A stretch of DNA of 64,000 bases from Ulota crispa. Its lineage: Eukaryota > Streptophyta > Bryopsida > Orthotrichales > Orthotrichaceae. The translations under genes were made by a program, and so were the position numbers. Location: assembly GCA_963920765.1 (NCBI GenBank), contig OY987248.1, positions 12,930,539-12,994,538 of the forward strand, in the 5' to 3' direction. Positions 47,762 to 58,959 of this stretch are shown in pieces; the first letter of the stretch is position 1; every line of letters starts with the position of its first letter. Below the pieces are notes generated by a model. It was not told the origin of the DNA and made no database searches. It was given only the letters and a program-made list of their open reading frames with translations.

Positions 47762-48383
47762 AACAAAAATCTTTTCATACAACAATAAACATATGTAATA
47801 TTGTATGATAGAGGAGAATGCATCTCTAAATAGTAACATAGAACTCAACCATATCTCTACTTGAGAAACTTAGGCTAACATTCAATTTCATTCTAGAACT
47901 TGCCCTATTAACTATCCAACTCTCTAGTTCTTTTATTCTAGAGCTGTTCCTTTATTCTTAAGGTGTAAAGGGACTTTTTCATCATTAACAATCAATATTA
48001 TGTTTCTCTACATAGTTTCAACAATCATTTGGAGAACTATTTTCCCTTGCTTGGGGAGATCACTTAGTGTACCCAAAGTATACCACGTATGGCAAAGTGA
48101 TCTTTTAACTCATATTTAATTTTTTTAAATTATGATTTCAACCTATGATCTTAGACATTGTTTAATCAGGACTAAAGGATTCTATTGCCAAAATCTTCAA
48201 TCCAAATAATATATTAAATGATTTTTAGAGAAGGTTGAAAAATGAACTAAAATGGCATGTTTTTCAATTCAAATATTTATAAAGAACGCATTTAGATGAC
48301 CATTGCATCAATATTCAAGAAATATATAATTTAAATAGAGTCTCATTTTTTATTTTTTTTGTGTAATTTTTTCTTATATAAAA
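47762..48383. other. AT-rich DNA without a recognised gene
   Basis: No open frame, motif or element end can be supported between the P element and the family H copy. Confidence 0.45.
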
Positions 48384-49121
48384 GGGTGATTGCAAGAAAC
48401 GGGTGTCCTACATTTTATCCTCTACCCCGGGCAACATGTTATAGGGTCATATCTTTTGCTTGAGAATTGGGATTGAGATGAAATTTTAAAAGAAGGTGGA
48501 GGTAGAAGTTATAGACGTTCACTAATTTTTGGGAATTTTTAAAAATTATTTTGGTATTTTTTGTAGGTTTTAGATTGCATGTCTACCTTTGCTATTTTGG
48601 TGGTATTCAGTACTACATTGGGTCATAAAATTTGAACTTGGGCCCACAAATCTGGGTAGAGCTTCATGAGATAAAGATACACATATCTATCGACTATTTT
48701 TTCAAGATTCCAATTTCTTTGTCTTGCACATTCACTCAAAGTGAGCATCCTTTCTCCCTCCATTAGTGAAAGACAAAAACAAATTTTCCAAAAGTAATTG
48801 CATTAGTTCAAGCCAATGAAGGAGATCAAAAATGGCTATTTTTTGTTTTATTTTTTTGATTTTTTTTGTTATTTTCTAAAAAGCAAGAAGGAAATTGTCT
48901 TTTTGTTGGTGATTTTGGCCCCTCTATTTTTGTGCATAACTTTTAGAATAAAAATTTTCTAAGTTTGAATTTTCACATGTATGCTACTTTAAGTGCTTTG
49001 CAAATTCCTTTTTTTTTTTTTTTTTTTTTAATTTTAATTCCACAAGTTCATAGTACTAAATAGTACTACCAATTTTAAGGGTGTTTGAGACAAAACTTTG
49101 AAGCGTTTCCTGCAACTACCC
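48384..49121. mobile_element. Family H element, copy 2, 738 bp
   Basis: The left end GGGTGATTGCAAGAAACGGG and right end CGTTTCCTGCAACTACCC are inverted, with AAAA on both sides. It aligns with 25153-25893 along its length. A poly-T run is near 49010. Non-coding. Confidence 0.8.
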
Positions 49122-49206
49122 AAAATAGGAGTGTGAAAGTTATTTTCAATTTTGTAGTGTATCCTTTTACTTCAAAAATTTGTAACTAATTATAATTAAA
49201 AATGTA

Positions 49207-49365
49207 TATATCAATAATTCAAAACATCAATTTTCAAAGTAGGAAAATCTACTCATATTTTTTTCTTTTCCATTTATTTAAATTTTAGGACATAATATAG
49301 GGGGGTCAAATCTTTGCCACACATGGGTTGTATAAATGCATAGAGTGACCTCCCCAACTTTGCTT
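49207..49365 (+). repeat. Arm of a long-distance inverted duplication (partner 55020-55175)
   Basis: GGAAAATCTACTCATATTTT, TTTAGGACATAATATAGGGG and GTTGTATAAATGCATAGAGT occur here and, reverse-complemented in the reverse order, at 55020-55175. The arms enclose about 5.7 kb. Confidence 0.8.
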
Positions 49366-50476
49366 GGCCTTGTCTCACCAATACAAAATTGCTCTAAGCA
49401 AGGCATTTGCAACCATTGCATTACTCCAAAGATCACATATACATTAGCATACCATTTTTGTTACTCATAAGTGTGTATCCATAGTCCAACCTTTTAATCA
49501 CAAAAACAAATTCCTTCCAAATACATGAGCGAGTACATGAGAATTCCAAAAATGGCATTTGAATGTGAGGAATGCTATATCATGAGCGGAGATCTCTGAG
49601 TCGTGAGCCATGAGCCTAGATTTTTTGTCAAAATACTCAATTTCACCTATATCCGTGTACATATGGCCCTATAATTGTGTATTTTAAACTTTTATCTTTT
49701 GAAAATCTTGACATTTTTTTAGTCTTTCCATTGATTTTGAGCTCATAATTGATTCTTGCTCACCAAATCTTAACTCACTGCTCATAGACTCACCAAGTTA
49801 TGCTCACAAAATAGCGTCGTCCATTTGAATGTTAAACACAAATGTAATAACAAGTGATCATAACCAACTAATAAATTTCCTAAATCCATCCTCATTTCTA
49901 GCAAGTAAATCTCCTGCTCGTTCCTAAAACAAATTATTTTGTAGAATTGGGGCTCTAGGAACATAATGCTAAAAAAAACTAATGCAACTGGGAATTAAAG
50001 CTTCTTCATTCACTAGTTCATCCATTTCCTTGTGGTAGTTTACTTCAAGCAATACTCTCCTTGTCAAGCATAAAAGAAAAAATGAAAAAACAAGAAAAGA
50101 AAAACTTCTAAATTAGTAAGTTTATTTGCAAACCTCTCTTTGTCAAGCATTGCCCTAGACCTTGTACTAGAGTTTGGGGAGAAATTTTAACTTCACCAAC
50201 CAAAACCATACATCTCTCATTTTCAACCGGTCTTTCATGAGCATGCACCATATGTTTCCTATATTTATATTGTAATTAGTATTATTAGAATCAAGCCATT
50301 GGTTTATCCGGTGGTTTCAAGTTTCAACCAATTTTTTTGCAACTCAACTGGTTGAGCATACACTAAATGCTGGTTCTCCCCGGACATTGCCTCACAATCT
50401 TGAACATTCTCTAAACAAGAATTTGTGAGTCATTTGAAAATTAGGGTTAGGGCTTGCTATGTGCTACACGCAGGCT
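49366..50476. other. AT-rich DNA without a recognised gene
   Basis: Contains a stretch (about 49590-49710, GAGCCATGAGCC ... CCTATAATTGTGTATTTTAAA) partly shared with 43480-43625, a further dispersed repeat. No gene is recognised. Confidence 0.45.
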
Positions 50477-50794
50477 TAAGGTAGGAGTACCCATAAATGT
50501 CAAACTAAGGGTTTTGAACATGATGAGTATCAATAAACAACTAACAAATTATAAAATCCTATTAGCAACAGAAAAATATTGAGTTTGCACTTCCAAATGT
50601 ATTATTTGGATACTTTGAGAATAAGTTGTGAATTTTTAAAGAGCAAACTGCCATTGCACCCATAACCATTTTTAAGATTTCATGTTCACACATTGTACAT
50701 CCTTATCATTATATCTATGCACTTCCACAGATTTTCCAAAATTTCAGAGATGATGGTTATAGGGACACTGACGCTTATGGGTGCTCTTACCTTA
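50477..50794. mobile_element. Family L inverted-repeat element, copy 2
   Basis: The left end TAAGGTAGGAGTACCCATAA and right end TTATGGGTGCTCTTACCTTA are inverted. The interior is the reverse complement of 23857-24174 (AACTAAGGGTTTTGAACATG, GAATAAGTTGTGAATTTTTA). Non-coding. Confidence 0.75.
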
Positions 50795-51676
50795 CGTGAT
50801 ATCCTTCTCCGTGCAGCAACGCGGACAGGCCCCCAAACCCTAAACCAGCTACGTATCCAGGCATTTGCCAAATCCAATCTCCAGAACTGGGGGCCGTGAT
50901 GAATTACATGGACAGCAGGGATGCGCCCTTGTCGAAGCAACACACGACGACGACACTACACTGACTACAGCTAATGGAGCAAAGTTTGGATGGGAACTGC
51001 ATTGAAAGCAAGCCTCGTAATATAAGGGGCAAGCATGCAAGCATGCAATAATGTAATGATATTTCTTGCCACTTATTCCTGACATGGAATTGAGAAAGGC
51101 TGCATTCATGCTTGACGAAAGACCGAAGCTTGACTCCAAGGGTGACCGAATTGGAAAAAGCGTCAGTTGCACACAAGTAAAAAGTAAAAAGCAAAAAGGC
51201 GAATGCAAAGGCAAAGCGAGCAATACGCTAATACCAGACAATTTCTGATTCGGGCAGGTGTGATGAGGGAAAAAGAAGATTATCGTGGACGGAAGGACGG
51301 CTTTGTGGACGAAGAGGAGTGCGAGAACGGCCCCACCGAAAGGGCGCACATGCGCGTCGACGTTGCAGCCACACCATGTCCATGTCCATGTCCATGACCA
51401 CCAGGTTTGGACTTTGGAGTTGTGTCTCCAGTCCTCAGCTCTTTGCTCAATTATTTAGTTGCGCGTTGCTTGCAGCCAGGGTGCAGGGTTTTAGTGCTTC
51501 CATGCAGTGATTCCGGAGTCCCTTTAGCTATTTTCGCAACTTGGCTATTCCCGTGGATGAATAGTAGCCATTCCCGCGATAACAGAAAGCGAGGGTAAGA
51601 ACACTTAAATAAGTAGCTATAAATTCGGGGAAGAAGGTAAAATTTTGGACAAATATTTCTTTTCAGGTGTAACTTC
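50795..51676. other. Moderate-GC island without a recognised gene
   Basis: Open frames occur on both strands (longest 50849-51349, minus, 166 codons), but none shows a domain and they overlap each other. A CCATGT hexamer microsatellite lies at 51375-51398. A promoter, non-coding RNA or decayed exon is possible; I cannot decide. Confidence 0.3.
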
Positions 51677-51795
51677 GGGTATGTTCACACTTGGTGTTAG
51701 GAGGGATACTAGCAATATGAATGCAGTCTAAAAGCGTCTCCAAATGCATGTAATCTTTCTTTGCTACTATCACTCTACTAAGTGTGAACATACCC
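51677..51795. mobile_element. Family D miniature element, copy 2
   Basis: It is 119 bp, with ends GGGTATGTTCACACTTGG and AAGTGTGAACATACCC, and a 3-bp duplication TTC (51674-51676 and 51796-51798). It aligns end to end with 24722-24844. Confidence 0.85.
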
Positions 51796-51869
51796 TTCAC
51801 TTGAGTTGCAATCTTAATCCCTAAAGGATTGTGAGGACAGAATGTGTACTTAAAGTGAAAAACCTAAAG

Positions 51870-52805
51870 GACCGCGGCCTTTTTATGTGAATTTCAGTGT
51901 AAAATTGCCACTTTTCAAAGAGTGAGTAGAATAGAAAAAAAAAGCTTTTTTTTGGAAAATCCAATCGTAGGATCTTGGCCTAAACTATGGGAGGTACTTC
52001 TTGGGAAAAAATCAGCTCAATCTAAATGTTGAGGAGTGAGATATTTACATCCAAAGAGAAGAAAAAAGTTTTTTCTTTATTGCCCAAAAATTTCAGAAGC
52101 CTTTGACCATTGATAACCCAAAAAAATTACTCTACGCAAAGTTGGGGTTTTTTTTTATCATGTCCAAAACCAAGTTAGGTATGTGTGGGAGAATTTTTCA
52201 GATGAATTGGACATGTGGATCATACTTTGTAAAATCCTGCAATGCTGGAAGGTCTAGAATTTTACAAATAAACTAGGCAAAACTGGAGGATTTATGTAAA
52301 ATTTAGAAATTTGAATTACTTTGATCCAAAAGGTGAAAACCAAGGAATCTTAGTCTACTACAACTTGGAAAAAAAAAGTAAAAAAACAAGTACACAAAGA
52401 GCTCAAAAAAGTAAAGCAAAAAGTTGTACAAGGGGAAAAAGGAATGGAGGTTTGGGAGTCCCATACCTACCTGCAAACTAAAACTTCTCATAACTTTCAT
52501 CTCATCTATCAAAATTGAATAATTCAAAGCTTCCCAAATACATGAAAATCTAAAGAACCAATTTCAAAAAAAAATTTAAAAAAAATTCAATTTTTTTTTG
52601 GCTGCCCAATAGTCCCCTGTTTTTCAGTTATTCATGTATAACTTCTTCAATAAATGTCAGAATGAAGAAAAAATTACATTCCCACATAGATCTTTGAATT
52701 GCACACCTTCTATAAAAGTTTCAAAAAATCACACAGAGTAGTTTAGCCATAGGTACATGCCCAAAATCCCATTTGTCCCCCAAAGGGACAACGGTCCTTT
52801 AGGGG
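51870..52805. mobile_element. P-family element, long form, reverse orientation
   Basis: The right end TGTCCCCCAAAGGGACAACG, then GGTCCTTTAGGGG, is followed by TTAA (52806-52809). The left end is CCTAAAGGACCGCGGCC with a mutated TTAA. The interior is the reverse complement of 58960-59883 and 61819-62784 (AACTTTCATCTCATCTATCA, GTGTGGGAGAATTTTTC). Non-coding. Confidence 0.75.
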
Positions 52806-52809
52806 TTAA

Positions 52810-53107
52810 ATAAAACCTTATCAAATTACTATTTTTAGTAGTTTATTTTTTTGAAAAATTCTTTTTGAAGTTTAGATTTAGCTTCAACAATTTGATTTTG
52901 TAAATGATTGATTATGATTTTTCTATTCAAGATTTTTTGCATGAGTGTTCATTGCAATCTTGACTTCATGTAGTGTTGAGGGCTCTTGGGAATGAGCCTC
53001 AAACACACTAGATCTTTAAGAGAAATCACATTAGAAGTTCATCTAAAAAAATGTAGAGTGGATTTTGTAAAGTCATAAATTGATTGGAGCTATGCATGTT
53101 AAGCCCT
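52810..53107 (+). repeat. Dispersed repeat shared with 33430-34410, left part
   Basis: It follows the 33.4 kb repeat up to GGAGCTATGCA, where the palindromic P element begins. The alignment continues beyond 53834, so the repeat was split by that insertion. Confidence 0.6.
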
Positions 53108-53111
53108 TTAA

Positions 53112-53830
53112 TCCCTAAAAGACCAAAGTCCCCTCGGGGGACTTTTGGGATTTTGGGCAGGTACCTATGGCTAAACTACTTTGCGAGATTTTTTGAATCT
53201 TTTATTGAAGGTAAAGAATTCAAAGATCTACATGGGAATGTAATTTGTTCTTCATTCCAACATTTATTGAAGAAGTCAAAAATGAATAACTAAAAAAACC
53301 TGTTCTAGGGGCAGCCCAAAAACTTCTATAAAAATTGTATTCTTTTCAATTAAAAATCTGAATTAGGTTCTTTAGACTTATGTAGATGTGGGGAGCTTTG
53401 AATCATTCGGTTTTAATAGATGAGATGAAATTTATGAGAACTTTTAGTTTGCGGGTAGGTGTGGTTTTGCTTGAAACCACACCTACCCGCAAACTAAAAG
53501 TTCTCATAACTTTCATCTCATCTATTAAAACCGAATGGTTCAAAGCTCCCCACATCTACATAAGTCTAAAGAACCTAATTCAGATTTTTAATTGAAAAGA
53601 ATACAATTTTTATAGAAGTTTTTGGGCTGCCCCTAGAACAGGTTTTTTTAGTTATTCATTTTTAACTTCTTCAATAAATGTTGGAATGAAGAACAAATTA
53701 CATTCCCATGTAGATCTTTGAATTCCTCACCTTCAATAAAAGTTTCAAAAAATCTCACAAAGTAGTTTAACCATAGGTACCTGCCCAAAATCTCAAAAGT
53801 CCCCCAAAAGGGCCCTTGGTCCTTTAGGGG
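53112..53830. mobile_element. P-family palindrome: near-perfect 0.72-kb inverted repeat
   Basis: TTAA at 53108-53111 and 53831-53834 bound two arms of about 355 bp that pair almost throughout, centred near 53471 with a loop of about six bases (GTGGTTTTGCTTGAAACCAC). Each arm is the outer arm of the long P elements (CTACTTTG(C/T)GAGATTTTTTGA, CATGGGAATGTAATTTG); the unique middle is absent. Frames at 53084-53293 and 53386-53595 are by-products of the arms. A transcript through it would form a very long hairpin. Confidence 0.92.
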
Positions 53831-54319
53831 TTAACCTCATATTTTTTTGGTGACCAAGTTTTTAAATTTGACATGTGAATAGAAGATTGAAAGATTTCAA
53901 ATTACTTTCACAGTTTAACACCTTCCTAATCAAACATGTCTAGTTTGATTTTATACAATTACAATTCAAGAAGAATTGATACAATTTATCAAAATGTTGG
54001 CATTTTGTTCAAATTAGAGCAAATTTAAATTCCTAAAAGCTCATGAAATCCCAAGGTCCTTCACGGGTTAAAGGAAGTTTAGGAGTATAAATAACGCTAC
54101 TTTTGCTTATAACAATTGTTGCATTTGCTATGTGTTACAAAAAAATGTCCAATTTAGGCGAATTTGGAGTTGTAAGCAAACATTTCTATAGCATTGACTG
54201 TCACTAATTTGGGATTTGAACCCAACTTGTTTTAAGCAAGAATGTCCATTTTGCAATATTAGTGTTCTGCACAACAACAAACAAGCCACATTAACAATAA
54301 AAGTTAGTGTTTAAAAAAA

Positions 54320-54514
54320 TTGATTGGCAAGTTGTCATTTGATGTGCATGGAGCTCTTGATCTAGCTTTCGCCACTCCAAATAAACTCCAGCAAAATTCA
54401 GAGGAGGTTGTCAAAGTTAAGGCTAATCTTCAGAACTCTAAAGCATGTTCATCTTCAAAACTCCAAAGCATGCTTAATCTCATGAAAACTAAAGAATTGG
54501 GAAGTAAATGGTGA
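54320..54514 (+). other. Coding-like 64-codon open frame, unidentified
   Basis: The frame (GKLSFDVHGALDLAFATPNK, later SSSKLQSMLNLMKTKELGSKW) has better amino-acid composition than its surroundings. It continues a few codons upstream of its ATG. No domain is recognised. It could be a fragment of a captured or transposon gene; it lies next to the hAT remnant but on the opposite strand. Confidence 0.3.
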
Positions 54515-54564
54515 TTGGTGAAGAATGAAGATATTGAGGTGCTTGTAAATTATACATTGTCAAA

Positions 54565-54929
54565 GCCCATGCAACTAAATTACACATCCTCATGTCTGCC
54601 CTTTTAATCGCAGCTCTCCAAGAATTGATGGCATCCTTGTACGGAAAAGACTCTAAAATGTAATACTTCTAGCCAAACATTCTGGCCACAAGCTACAAAT
54701 GCTTGCCGAGTCAATTCTACTAGCAAGATTTTAGGAACTTTAGGTTAGAGAAACAAAGCTCATCTTCAATTGAGTCAAGTACCATGGAGCACCTAATCTT
54801 GGCTAGCTTAAAGTACTCTGAAATGAGCTTAGCCAAATGCCTTGACTCAGACAGTTTCCTCCAAAGTTTAACAACCAATTTGATGCTGAATGGTGGATTG
54901 TAAGCTGCCTCACAATGTGCTCTCATCAT
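54565..54929 (-). pseudogene. hAT transposase remnant (C-terminal dimerisation region)
   Basis: In one minus-strand frame: HLAKLISEYFKLAKIRCSMV, then LDSIEDELCFSNLKFLKSC, then after several stops LGKHL, LVARMFG and KYYILESFPYKDAINSWR. This follows the hAT-type dimerisation segment (V.GSVEDERTFS.L.F.KS.LRN.L..HL..V.RMF) seen in many plant BED-finger/hAT proteins. The frame holds in-frame stops from 54722 downward (TAG, TAG, TGA, TAG, TAG) and no frameshift, so it is dead. The N-terminal catalytic part is not seen, and no hAT terminal repeats or 8-bp duplications were found. Confidence 0.65.
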
Positions 54930-55019
54930 AAGCTTAAAGAGCGCTTACTGATTGTCAAGGTTTGAAGAAGACAACCAATTTCCAAGGCAATATATGACCC
55001 CAACTGGCTGCCCTCCATG

Positions 55020-55175
55020 CCCGGGTAGATCACTCTATGCATTTATACAACCCACGTGTGGCGACAATTTGACCCCCTATATTATGTCCTAAAATTTAAG
55101 TAAAGGAAAAGAAAAAAATATGAGTAGATTTTCCTACTTTGAAAGTTTATGTTTTGAATTATTGATATTTTTTTG
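55020..55175 (-). repeat. Partner arm of the inverted duplication at 49207-49365
   Basis: Reverse complement of the 49.2 kb arm (ACTCTATGCATTTATACAAC, CCCCTATATTATGTCCTAAA, AATATGAGTAGATTTTCC). Confidence 0.8.
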
Positions 55176-56270
55176 AAATGTCAAATCCATCTCAATCCAT
55201 CTAAACTACAAAACATAACAACATAAAAAACTCACCTGAAATTCAAAGGATGAGTAACGTAAACCCAACAAAATTAGCCCAGTTTTATGCAAGAGATACC
55301 ATCCCAACTACACTAAAGAGAATTTGAACTTAGAGAAATTGAATAGACTTAGTATAAGCTCAATAGGCTCTCTTGAATACAACTCACTTAAGCCTAATGA
55401 AACCAGACAGATATAAGCCACATAACCCTAACAACACCAGCCAAATGAAACCCACATGAAACTTCAAACTCTTTGACAAAAGCAATGCTGGCTAGTAATG
55501 ACACAAATAGATCAACATAACAATACAACGGTTGTAGATAATTACAATAAACTCACTTTTGGTTAGAGAAACAAGCATAAAAGAACCCAAAGAAGGCCAA
55601 GCTATATCCCCAAACCCAAATGACTCTAATAATGTCCTAGGAAAATCAGAATTTGCATAAGCAACTTTTGGCACTCTAATTTAAACAAAACTAGCCCACA
55701 AAATCTCCACAGCTGCCACCACCACGTATGCCAAAAAAACAGTTTCTAAACATGAAATCGAGAAACCTAGCAAAACCAAATCAAAAAAACCCGCCAAACA
55801 TGACCTACACATGATCTAAACTTGCAAAACCGAAGCCATCCCAACGTCATTTTACTAACCTAGCCAAATTCAAAACAATAGATAAAACTTGAAAAACAGG
55901 ACAAGCCAACCAAGGCAAACTAAACAAAACCTGAACCATGAAATTAATTTGAATACAAACCACCGGCCAATCATCACATGGAAAAAACCTAAAAACACTG
56001 ATCTCAAGTGACACGCCCACCATAAACTCCAAAAACAAAGCACCATACTTGCAAGAGCAACAGCTAACAAACAAGAGCAAATCAAATTGGGCAAAATAGA
56101 ACTCAAACAACACTAGCCAAGCATGAAAAAAATTGAAATAGTCACAGCCATTGAAAACAAAAGCACCTGGACTTGCAAACCCAAAACACTACCGTACCTG
56201 CAAATTGTCGCTTGACATTCTCTTGAAGTCGGTTAAACTGATGTTGAATTACAAAAAGGAGTTTGCTAAC
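55176..56270. other. No gene recognised
   Basis: Moderately A/C-rich plus strand with repeated AACCTAGCCAAA-like words. Overlapping hydrophobic minus-strand frames near 55850-56110 come from composition and are not supported as genes. Confidence 0.35.
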
Positions 56271-56424
56271 CTGGTTGTTGTGCCAGAGTGCATACACTTG
56301 CTTGAACTTAAGGTTAAACATCAAATGTGAAATCCCACCATCGCCTGGCAGCTGCCTCCATTCCAGCAAGATATTCGTTGACTTGAGCGTCACTAATTCA
56401 TTGTATACTCTGAAGTCCGCATTG
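56271..56424 (-). other. Exon-like segment, unidentified
   Basis: Bounded on the minus strand by TTACAG (acceptor) and CAG|GTTAGC (donor). It encodes NADFRVYNELVTLKSTNILL, then EWRQLPGDGGISHLMFNLKF and more in one open frame, with coding-like composition. I do not recognise a family and found no adjoining exons. A captured gene fragment is possible. Confidence 0.3.
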
Positions 56425-57649
56425 CTGTAACAAGTAGATTTGTCAATAAAAAGTCGGGTAAGTTTAGCTTGGCATAATTTCAAGCTTGCAAGAAATTGCA
56501 GATGAAAATGTCGTAGACTGAGAGAGCTTAATGAGGCAGTGCACTGCATTCATCAATGAGACAAAACAAGCAAGCAATAAAAAAACCTTAATGTTGGTGG
56601 AGAAGTCAAAATTGGCGGCTATAGCGGCACTTGGTTTTTGGCTAGGTCTGCAAGCCATTAGCCACATCAACACCTGTCTTCACCAACAACGTCTTGTAAT
56701 CCAAGAGAACCCTTTGCGCTGGACTTTTCATAGAAATCCAATAAAATTACCTAAGATGAGATGTTTCAAAGCATCCGCACCCTTACAAACAGGCCCTGCA
56801 AGAGCATTTTGCATGCCTGCTTAGTTTGGCGCACCTCATCACACGCCAACACTATATGCAAGACAAGGCTTGCTCAATTGTAGCTCAAAAACGGGAACAT
56901 CAAGGGTTTGGTGAATTGTTAGTGCACGCGCCCAAATTCAAGACAATCAAATCTCGTTGGTTGGTCAACAATAGAGGCTTGCAATTGAAACTAGACACTT
57001 GCCCTTCGTGATATTCTTTTTAATTTTGCTCAAGGGCAATGGCCAGGTGCAGCATTTAAGATTTGAACAAGATTGTGGTTGTGGATGTGCCCTCAACATT
57101 TACTTTTGACATCTCTTGATTGCGTGCAACGGTGTAGATGCTCTAAAGTGGTGCTCAATCAAGAGAGCATTATAAAAAAAATGAAAAAAAATGAAAAAAA
57201 AAAACGAGCAGATAGAAAACTTCCATAATGCAGCATCTTTCAAACACACTCTCTTATTGCGCTGAGAAATAACAAAACCTCCTTAAAATTCTAGTCACTT
57301 AAATATCACACCATTCGAGATAGTATTGTTACGTTTACTACACTTTGCACTTATAATGCTAATTTGCACAAAACAAAAGTGAATTTGCCTCGGAATTTGC
57401 AAAGCACACTTGATAAAAAAGTTCACAAGAGCTTAACTTGATTGAATATAATGTGGGTTATAGTATTCAAATATTATGTGCAGCTGATATCCACCAATTA
57501 AAACGCTCGATTATAAGCTTCTTCATTCTCTCTGTGTAATTTCAAGTCATTCCAAGTATTTTTATTCTTGGGTTTTAGATGACCCAATGCTCAGCCACTT
57601 CTCCATCAGTACTTCAGTTTCTCAGTGTATGGAATATCCACATACAATA
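56425..57649. other. No gene recognised
   Basis: Short overlapping frames on both strands (for example 56531-56824, plus), none with a domain; an A-rich stretch is near 57178-57205. Confidence 0.35.
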
Positions 57650-58128
57650 GGGGCTTCAAATATCAACTTTTTTAGGTGACTCATGTTACAATTCACTTCT
57701 GTGAATTCACTTCTGTGAATTCACTTCTGTGAATTCACTTCTGTGAATTCACTTCTGTGAATTCACTTCTGTGAATTCACTTCTGTGAATTCACTTCTGT
57801 GAATTCACTTCTGTGAATTCACTTCTGTGAATTCACTTCTGTGAATTCACTTCTGTGAATTCACTTGTGAATTGTGAGGTGACTCACCTCCGGATTTCAC
57901 TCTTAACGTGATGCATATGAGGAGTGAATTTTGGAAACTCACCTTCGTGTCTTCTGGTGGCTCATTCACTTGCATCCTCAAATCCCGAAACTTCTTTCGC
58001 AAAAACTTCCGCAAACTCACGGGTGTTTCAAACTTTGCGGGTGCGAGGGAACAAAAACAATTCACTGGTGCCGGAGATCTAATGAGGTGAGAAGTTCAAG
58101 GGCCAGATTTCATGTTTGAAGCCCCCTA
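57650..58128. mobile_element. Family E element with an expanded 14-bp array (left member of a head-to-head pair)
   Basis: It starts AGGGGCTTCAAATATCAAC and ends TTTGAAGCCCCCT. The interior (GGTGAGTCACCTC, CATTCACTTGCATCCTCAAA, CTTTCGCAAAAACTTCCGCA) is the reverse complement of the neighbour at 58130-58457. The frames at 57908-58119 lie in this element and are not genes. The two members share the central ATT. Confidence 0.8.
57691..57858 (+). repeat. 14-bp tandem array, 12 perfect units
   Basis: Twelve identical copies of ATTCACTTCTGTGA in 168 bp. Each unit contains TTCAC-TTCT-GTGAA, a small inverted repeat, and the junctions form GTGAATTCAC. The sister element at 58130-58457 has one or two comparable words, so the array grew in this copy. 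It is not a CRISPR array: there are no spacers. Confidence 0.95.
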
Positions 58129-58129
58129 T

Positions 58130-58457
58130 TAGGGGGCTTCAAACATAAAATCTGGTCTTCAATATTCTCACCTCACAAGATCTCCGGCACCAGTGAATTG
58201 TTTTCGTTCCCTTGCACGTGCAAAGTTTGAGACACCCGTGAGTTTGCGGAAGTTTTTGCGAAAGAAGTTTTGAGATTTGAGGACGCAAGTGAATGAGCCG
58301 AGAGAAGCCACGAAGATGAGTTTTTGAAGTTCACACCTCACGTGAATCACGTTAGGAGTGAAGTCCAGAGGAGAGTCACGGCGAGGTTCATGAGTGAATT
58401 CACAAAGGTGAATTGTAACAAGAGTCACCTAAAAACGTTGATGTTTGAAACCCCCTA
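58130..58457. mobile_element. Family E element, right member of the head-to-head pair
   Basis: It starts AGGGGGCTTCAAACATAAA and ends GATGTTTGAAACCCCCT. The arms pair with 57650-58128 except for the 14-bp array, forming a palindrome centred at 58129. The minus-strand frame at 58168-58428 is the partner of the one in the left member. Confidence 0.8.
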
Positions 58458-58459
58458 AT

Positions 58460-58650
58460 ATGGGGTTTCAAATATGTTGTTCAATACAAATTTTGTTCAC
58501 ATGAATGAAATTGGTGAATAATCCAGCCAAGTCACTCTGTGAACAAGCCATGACAACCTCTTGAAGTCGTGTCAGCATAGTCACCGGTGAACAAAAACTT
58601 GTCCACGACCATTCATTCATCGTTTTATCTAGATATTTGAAACCCTTTAA
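58460..58650. mobile_element. Family E element, short form, adjacent third copy
   Basis: It starts ATGGGGTTTCAAATATG and ends AGATATTTGAAACCCTTTAA, with family interior words (GTTCACATGAATGAAATTGG, GGTGAACAAAAACTTGTCC). It follows directly on the pair at 57650-58457. Confidence 0.7.
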
Positions 58651-58707
58651 TATGAATGTCCACGTAAGCCAAATTTGCCTCCTGCACAATTGTTTAATAA
58701 GCACTAA

Positions 58708-58936
58708 CCCTTAAGCGCCCTAGTGACAGGATCTTGTTGTTGGGGCCCACAACTTCATCTCACTTTTTCTCTTAATTTTTACAATGAAAACAGTCATGTC
58801 CGGTCCCCATCAACAAAGAAGGTAGTCCATTTTCAAATCCTACGGTCACTTTTTTTGGATGTAATTTTCCAAGCTGTGGTGGCCATTAAACCCGCATTTT
58901 CTCCTAAATCCTAAAATAACTCTAGGAGCTGAGGGG
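58708..58936. mobile_element. P-family element, short form, 229 bp
   Basis: Left CTAA then CCCTTAAGCGCCCTAG; right TCTAGGAGCTGAGGGG then TTAA (58937-58940). The left TTAA has one change. The frame at 58723-58914 is internal and unsupported. Confidence 0.65.
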
Positions 58937-58959
58937 TTAATCGACAAACCAAAATTTAA

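Noticed and set aside
51375-51398. CCATGT repeats as a regulatory site
   Set aside because: A simple hexamer microsatellite with nothing else to support a function.
57691-57858. CRISPR-like array
   Set aside because: Direct 14-bp repeats without spacers in plant DNA; it is a simple tandem array in a family E element.
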